From contig JANXYI010000457.1 in the NCBI GenBank assembly GCA_025350085.1, positions 1 through 7,807 of the forward strand: a stretch of 7,807 bases of DNA, written 5' to 3'. The position numbers were made by a program, and so were the translations under genes. The notes under the pieces are model-generated. The model ran no database searches. It was not told the origin of the DNA and saw only the letters and a list, made by a program, of their open reading frames with translations. Shown here in pieces: positions 5,062 to 7,807 of this stretch (position 1 is its first letter; every line of letters begins with the position of its first letter). The DNA is from Deltaproteobacteria bacterium (GTDB lineage: Bacteria > Desulfobacterota > Desulfovibrionia > Desulfovibrionales > Desulfovibrionaceae).

Positions 5062-6606
5062 CTAGGTCATGGTGGATTCGCTCTCATAGAAGAGCTTGCG
5101 GCGCAGGTAGCGCACCAGGGCCAGTTCCGGGGCGTTGCGGTAGAGCTTGTGCTCCAAGCGGTAGCGGAAATAGGCGCTGGCCGGACCGGAAATGGACTTG
5201 AACAGCAGGCGCAGCGGCATGGAACTGACGCTGTCCAGGGCATTGCCCAGGGCGTTGCCCAGGATGGACATGTAGCTGATGTTGCCGATCCACATGCGCT
5301 CGTCGCGGTTGTACCAGGGCAGCTTGAGGCCCTCGATGTCGTAGTCGTCGAAGAGCCAGTCGCTCCAGGCCTCCAGGGTCTGCGGGGGCTTGAGCCCGTG
5401 CTCCAGGGCCAGGGCAAAGCTCGGGGTGCCCGGCAGCGGGGTGAACTGGGCCATGGTCTCCAGCTGCGCCTCGGGATTCTCGCGCTTCAGGGCATAGGCC
5501 ATGTCGATGGTCATGTCCATGTCTTCAAAGGTTTCGGTGGGATACCCGATGACCAGGCCGAAGGCCGGGACAAAGCCCAGGCGCTGGCAGCGGCGGTTGG
5601 CCTTGTGGGTCATCTCCGGGGTGATACCCTTCTGCATCAGGTCGAGCACGCGCTGGGAGCCGGACTCCGCGCCGAACTTGAGGGTATGGGCCCCGGCGCG
5701 CTTCATGGACAGCAGCTCCTCGTCCGAGGCGCCCAGGAAGACGTCCACCCGGGTGCCTGAGGTGTAGAAGCTCACGTCGATGTTGTTGCCGATCATGCCC
5801 TCGGTGATGGCAAAGGCGCGCTTGCGGTCGATGTAGAACTCGTCGTCGCGCAGCCAGAGGCCGTCGAGCTTGAACCGGCCCACGGTCTCACTGATCATGC
5901 TGAGCGCCTTGTCCGAGCTCATGGCGCGCCATTTCCGGCCGCGGATGCTGGCGCTGGAGCAGAAGCCGCACCGGAAGGGGCAGCCGCGGCTGGTCTGGCC
6001 GATGTCGAGCACGCGGGAGCGGTGCTTCACGTACATGTCCCGGTGGATGTAGCTGTCAACGTCCACCAGGTGCCAGGGCACGGGCAAAAGCTCCTCGATG
6101 TCCATGAGCGGCCGGTTCTCGTTGCGGAAAATCAGGCCGCCGTCCTTGTAGATGATGCCCTTGATATCTTTCAGGGGGCGCTTGGCATCCAGGGCGTGGA
6201 TGAGCTCCGAGAAGGTCAGCTCGCCCTCGCCGATCACCACCACGTCGATGTCTGGATGGGCCACGGTCTGCTCCGGCAGCACCGTGGGATGGGTGCCGCC
6301 CCAGACGATGGGCACCTTGCCGTCCGTAAGTTCGCGGGCGATGCGGGTGATCTTGAGGGCGTTCTTCACCTGGGTGCCGGTCATGCTGGACACGCCGATG
6401 CAGATGGTCTCGCTTGTGATGAGGCTCTGCAGCAGCTCCCGGGTGATGGCCTGGTTGCGCTGGTCCAGAATGGCTATCCGGTAGCCTTCCTTGTCAAGGG
6501 GTGCTGCCACGGAGAGCACAGCGTGCGGAGGCGCCACGGTGGACCCGAAGTCCATGCCTGTCTTGGGGTAGATCAGTATGATTTGCGGTTTGGCTGAGGG
6601 TCGCAA
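5062..6606 (-). CDS. B12-binding-domain radical SAM protein
   Basis: This is a 514-residue protein with an N-terminal cobalamin-binding (Rossmann-like) domain at about 7-140: IILIYPKTG, IGVSSMTGTQ, VWGGTHPTVLPE (102-112) and DVVVIGEGE (121-129). The radical SAM domain at about 197-400 has cluster-ligating C209, C213 and C216 in SRGCPFRCGFCS. Also present are LRDDEFYIDRKRA, FGAESGSQRVLDLMQKGI (311-328), VIGYPTET and FTPLPGTP. Such enzymes use SAM and a 4Fe-4S cluster for methylation, ring or carbon-skeleton changes; substrates of this BchE-like layout include lipids, tetrapyrroles and polyketides. The B12 histidine motif DxHxxG is absent (D48-Q-R-N instead), as in many of these proteins. The C-terminal 100 residues are a basic, helical extension. 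The start is TTG (6604-6606) behind a strong ribosome binding site. It follows the YfhO-like gene by 58 bases. The substrate is unknown. Confidence 0.9.
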   Translation of the reverse strand: MRPSAKPQIILIYPKTGMDFGSTVAPPHAVLSVAAPLDKEGYRIAILDQRNQAITRELLQSLITSETICIGVSSMTGTQVKNALKITRIARELTDGKVPIVWGGTHPTVLPEQTVAHPDIDVVVIGEGELTFSELIHALDAKRPLKDIKGIIYKDGGLIFRNENRPLMDIEELLPVPWHLVDVDSYIHRDMYVKHRSRVLDIGQTSRGCPFRCGFCSSASIRGRKWRAMSSDKALSMISETVGRFKLDGLWLRDDEFYIDRKRAFAITEGMIGNNIDVSFYTSGTRVDVFLGASDEELLSMKRAGAHTLKFGAESGSQRVLDLMQKGITPEMTHKANRRCQRLGFVPAFGLVIGYPTETFEDMDMTIDMAYALKRENPEAQLETMAQFTPLPGTPSFALALEHGLKPPQTLEAWSDWLFDDYDIEGLKLPWYNRDERMWIGNISYMSILGNALGNALDSVSSMPLRLLFKSISGPASAYFRYRLEHKLYRNAPELALVRYLRRKLFYESESTMT

Positions 6607-6611
6607 AGTGG

Positions 6612-6617
6612 CTCCTT
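6612..6617 (-). promoter_or_regulatory. Ribosome binding site supporting a TTG start
   Basis: On the minus strand the bases read AAGGAG, within GGAAGGAG, and stand five bases before the TTG at 6604-6606. This near-perfect site fixes the radical SAM start at TTG. The next ATG, at residue 18, would remove the first strand of the B12-binding domain. Confidence 0.75.
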
Positions 6618-6664
6618 CCGTATGTTTTTAACAGCTGGTCCCCTACCCCTTCGGGTCTGGAAAA

Positions 6665-7807
6665 TCAACCCTGGCCCGGTTCGCGGGGAACAAAAGCGCC
6701 GGTGCCCTTGCAGGCCAGCACCTGGCTGGCGAAAAACGCCGCCCAGCCGCCGATGCACGGGCCCAGGAGCGGAATAATCAACAGGGCGTAAGTCATGGTC
6801 AACGCCTGGCCGGACCCGGGCACCAGCTTGCGCAGCACGAACAGGGCAAAGCCGAGGCTCCAGACCAGGGCCATGGCGCTCCCGGCCAGGACGCAGCCCA
6901 CAGGCAGGAGCGGGCCGGACGCGGGAGCTGGTGCCGGAGCCGCGAGCCCCCCCGAAGCACGGGTCCTGAAGACGAGGCCGCTGAACAGGAGACCGCAGCC
7001 GGCCAGGGAGGCCAGGTGCAGCCACCAGATGCCCGGGGCGTGGTAGTTCAGGATAACGGTAAAGTCCCCGGCCCCGGGCAGGGGCACAGCCTGGAAGGCA
7101 TGGTTCGCGCGGACCACGGGCGCGGGTTCGCCATTGCATGTGGCGGTCCAGCGCGGGTCGAAATTGTTGGCCAACAGCAGCAGAACCGGGCCCGGGGCCG
7201 TGCCCGCGAAGACCAGCCTGTCCGGCGCCCAGGACACAAGCCTGGGCTGGTTGACTGGTGCGGAAAAAACTCCGGCGCCTGCGTCAAGGCCGGTGCGCGC
7301 GGTCCCTTGCAGGTCCGCCTGTTCCACGAACGCGGTCTGGCGGACGGTCTCTGCTGGCGCGCTGGCCAGGGCCTGCAGGGCCCCCTGCCCGGCAGGCAGG
7401 ATCTCGGCCCGGACCAGGGACCCCAGGGGCCTGGCCCGGATCAGCCTGTAGATACAGAGGGGCTGGACCAGGCTGCGGCCAATCTCCGTGCCCTGCAGCA
7501 GTGCTGGCATTGCCAGGTCCACGCCATCCACGGCCACGAGCTCGGCAACGCCTTCAGCATCGCGCAGGGGCCGGGCCGAGACCAGGTAGCGGACGCCAAG
7601 GCCCTCGAGCATGGGCATGTTGAACTCGCCAACGCTGCGCTCCGGACCGGCCAGCACCAGGGGCCGCTGGTCATGGTCGGCCTTGTCCCGCGTCAGGTAC
7701 AGCTGGCGCCAGACAGTGGTGAAGCCGGCCTGCAACTCCTGCGAGGTGAGCTGCGGCGCCACGACCTGCTGCACATACTGCTTGTAGCGCCTGTTGAACA
7801 GCGGCGA
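6665..7807 (-). CDS. YfhO-like integral membrane protein, C-terminal part (5' end cut off by window)
   Basis: The frame is open from the right edge to the TGA at 6665-6667, giving 380 residues of a protein whose N-terminal, presumably membrane-embedded, part lies outside. The visible part begins with an extracytoplasmic-type region containing MLEGLGVRYLVSARPL, like the conserved '(L)GVKY' segment of YfhO-family proteins. At about residues 214-245 comes ANNFDPRWTATCNGEPAP followed by VVRANHAFQAVPLP. The pattern of Asp-Pro-x-Trp, 'NGEPAPV' and 'RANHAFQAV' is typical of the family's C-terminal beta domain. Three hydrophobic segments follow at about 259-281, 301-325 and 336-362. YfhO-type proteins are linked to glycosylation of envelope polymers such as lipoteichoic acid in Firmicutes; here the role is unknown. 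Assignment as a GT-C-fold glycosyltransferase would need the missing N-terminus. It is followed by the radical SAM gene on the same strand. Confidence 0.72.
   Translation of the reverse strand, partial: SPLFNRRYKQYVQQVVAPQLTSQELQAGFTTVWRQLYLTRDKADHDQRPLVLAGPERSVGEFNMPMLEGLGVRYLVSARPLRDAEGVAELVAVDGVDLAMPALLQGTEIGRSLVQPLCIYRLIRARPLGSLVRAEILPAGQGALQALASAPAETVRQTAFVEQADLQGTARTGLDAGAGVFSAPVNQPRLVSWAPDRLVFAGTAPGPVLLLLANNFDPRWTATCNGEPAPVVRANHAFQAVPLPGAGDFTVILNYHAPGIWWLHLASLAGCGLLFSGLVFRTRASGGLAAPAPAPASGPLLPVGCVLAGSAMALVWSLGFALFVLRKLVPGSGQALTMTYALLIIPLLGPCIGGWAAFFASQVLACKGTGAFVPREPGQG

Noticed and set aside
5044..5760. Plus-strand open frame of 238 codons opposite the radical SAM gene
   Set aside because: Low-complexity Gly/Ala/Gln/His translation antisense to a gene with clear catalytic motifs; a second such frame at 6022-6597 is rejected for the same reason.
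6607..6664. Possible short hairpin (ACCC/GGGT) between the YfhO-like and radical SAM genes
   Set aside because: The stem is only about four base pairs and the spacing looks like an ordinary operon gap.
6573..7139. Minus-strand open frame of 188 codons overlapping the YfhO-like gene end and the radical SAM start
   Set aside because: It is Arg/Gly/Pro-rich with no motif and is out of frame with the better-supported YfhO-like gene.

Overview
This GC-rich window most resembles a chromosomal segment of a Desulfovibrio-like sulfate reducer (Desulfovibrionaceae). That is an inference from three things: the near-canonical LL-diaminopimelate aminotransferase (DapL), the Ala/Leu/Gly-rich codon choice, and the mixture of housekeeping and orphan genes. 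No rRNA, tRNA, CRISPR array, insertion sequence or phage gene is visible.

Layout. Two gene groups converge on a strong hairpin at 4996-5045. On the plus strand, from the left edge: the C-terminal half of dapL (lysine biosynthesis), folK (folate biosynthesis), a small membrane-anchored YHS/TRASH-type metal-site protein, and a short transaldolase of the TalC/FSA superfamily. The first two are stacked without a gap and the rest are 45-59 bases apart, so they look co-transcribed. A 214-base gap follows, with an A+T-rich island that holds a possible promoter and a perfect inverted repeat. After it come a 729-residue secreted TPR-type protein and, 38 bases later, an unrecognised 138-residue protein with six cysteines. 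On the minus strand, from the right edge: the C-terminal part of a YfhO-like multi-spanning membrane protein and, 58 bases later, a 514-residue B12-binding-domain radical SAM protein that starts at TTG behind a strong ribosome binding site.

Working together. dapL and folK are unrelated housekeeping steps in one operon. The transaldolase belongs to the non-oxidative pentose phosphate pathway. The TPR protein and its small neighbour probably form a two-gene unit of unknown role. The YfhO-like and radical SAM genes may form an envelope, lipid or polysaccharide modification pair; this rests on adjacency only.

Most noteworthy points: folK has no ATG, GTG or TTG start at the place its homology begins; the transaldolase active site argues against the usual 'fructose-6-phosphate aldolase' label; a palindrome exactly fills the spacer of a candidate promoter; a possible 24-codon leader ORF overlaps the TPR start; the terminator stem is a perfect 23 bp; and the radical SAM protein lacks the B12 histidine-ligand motif. 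I found no convincing new multi-gene system such as a defence island or mobile element.
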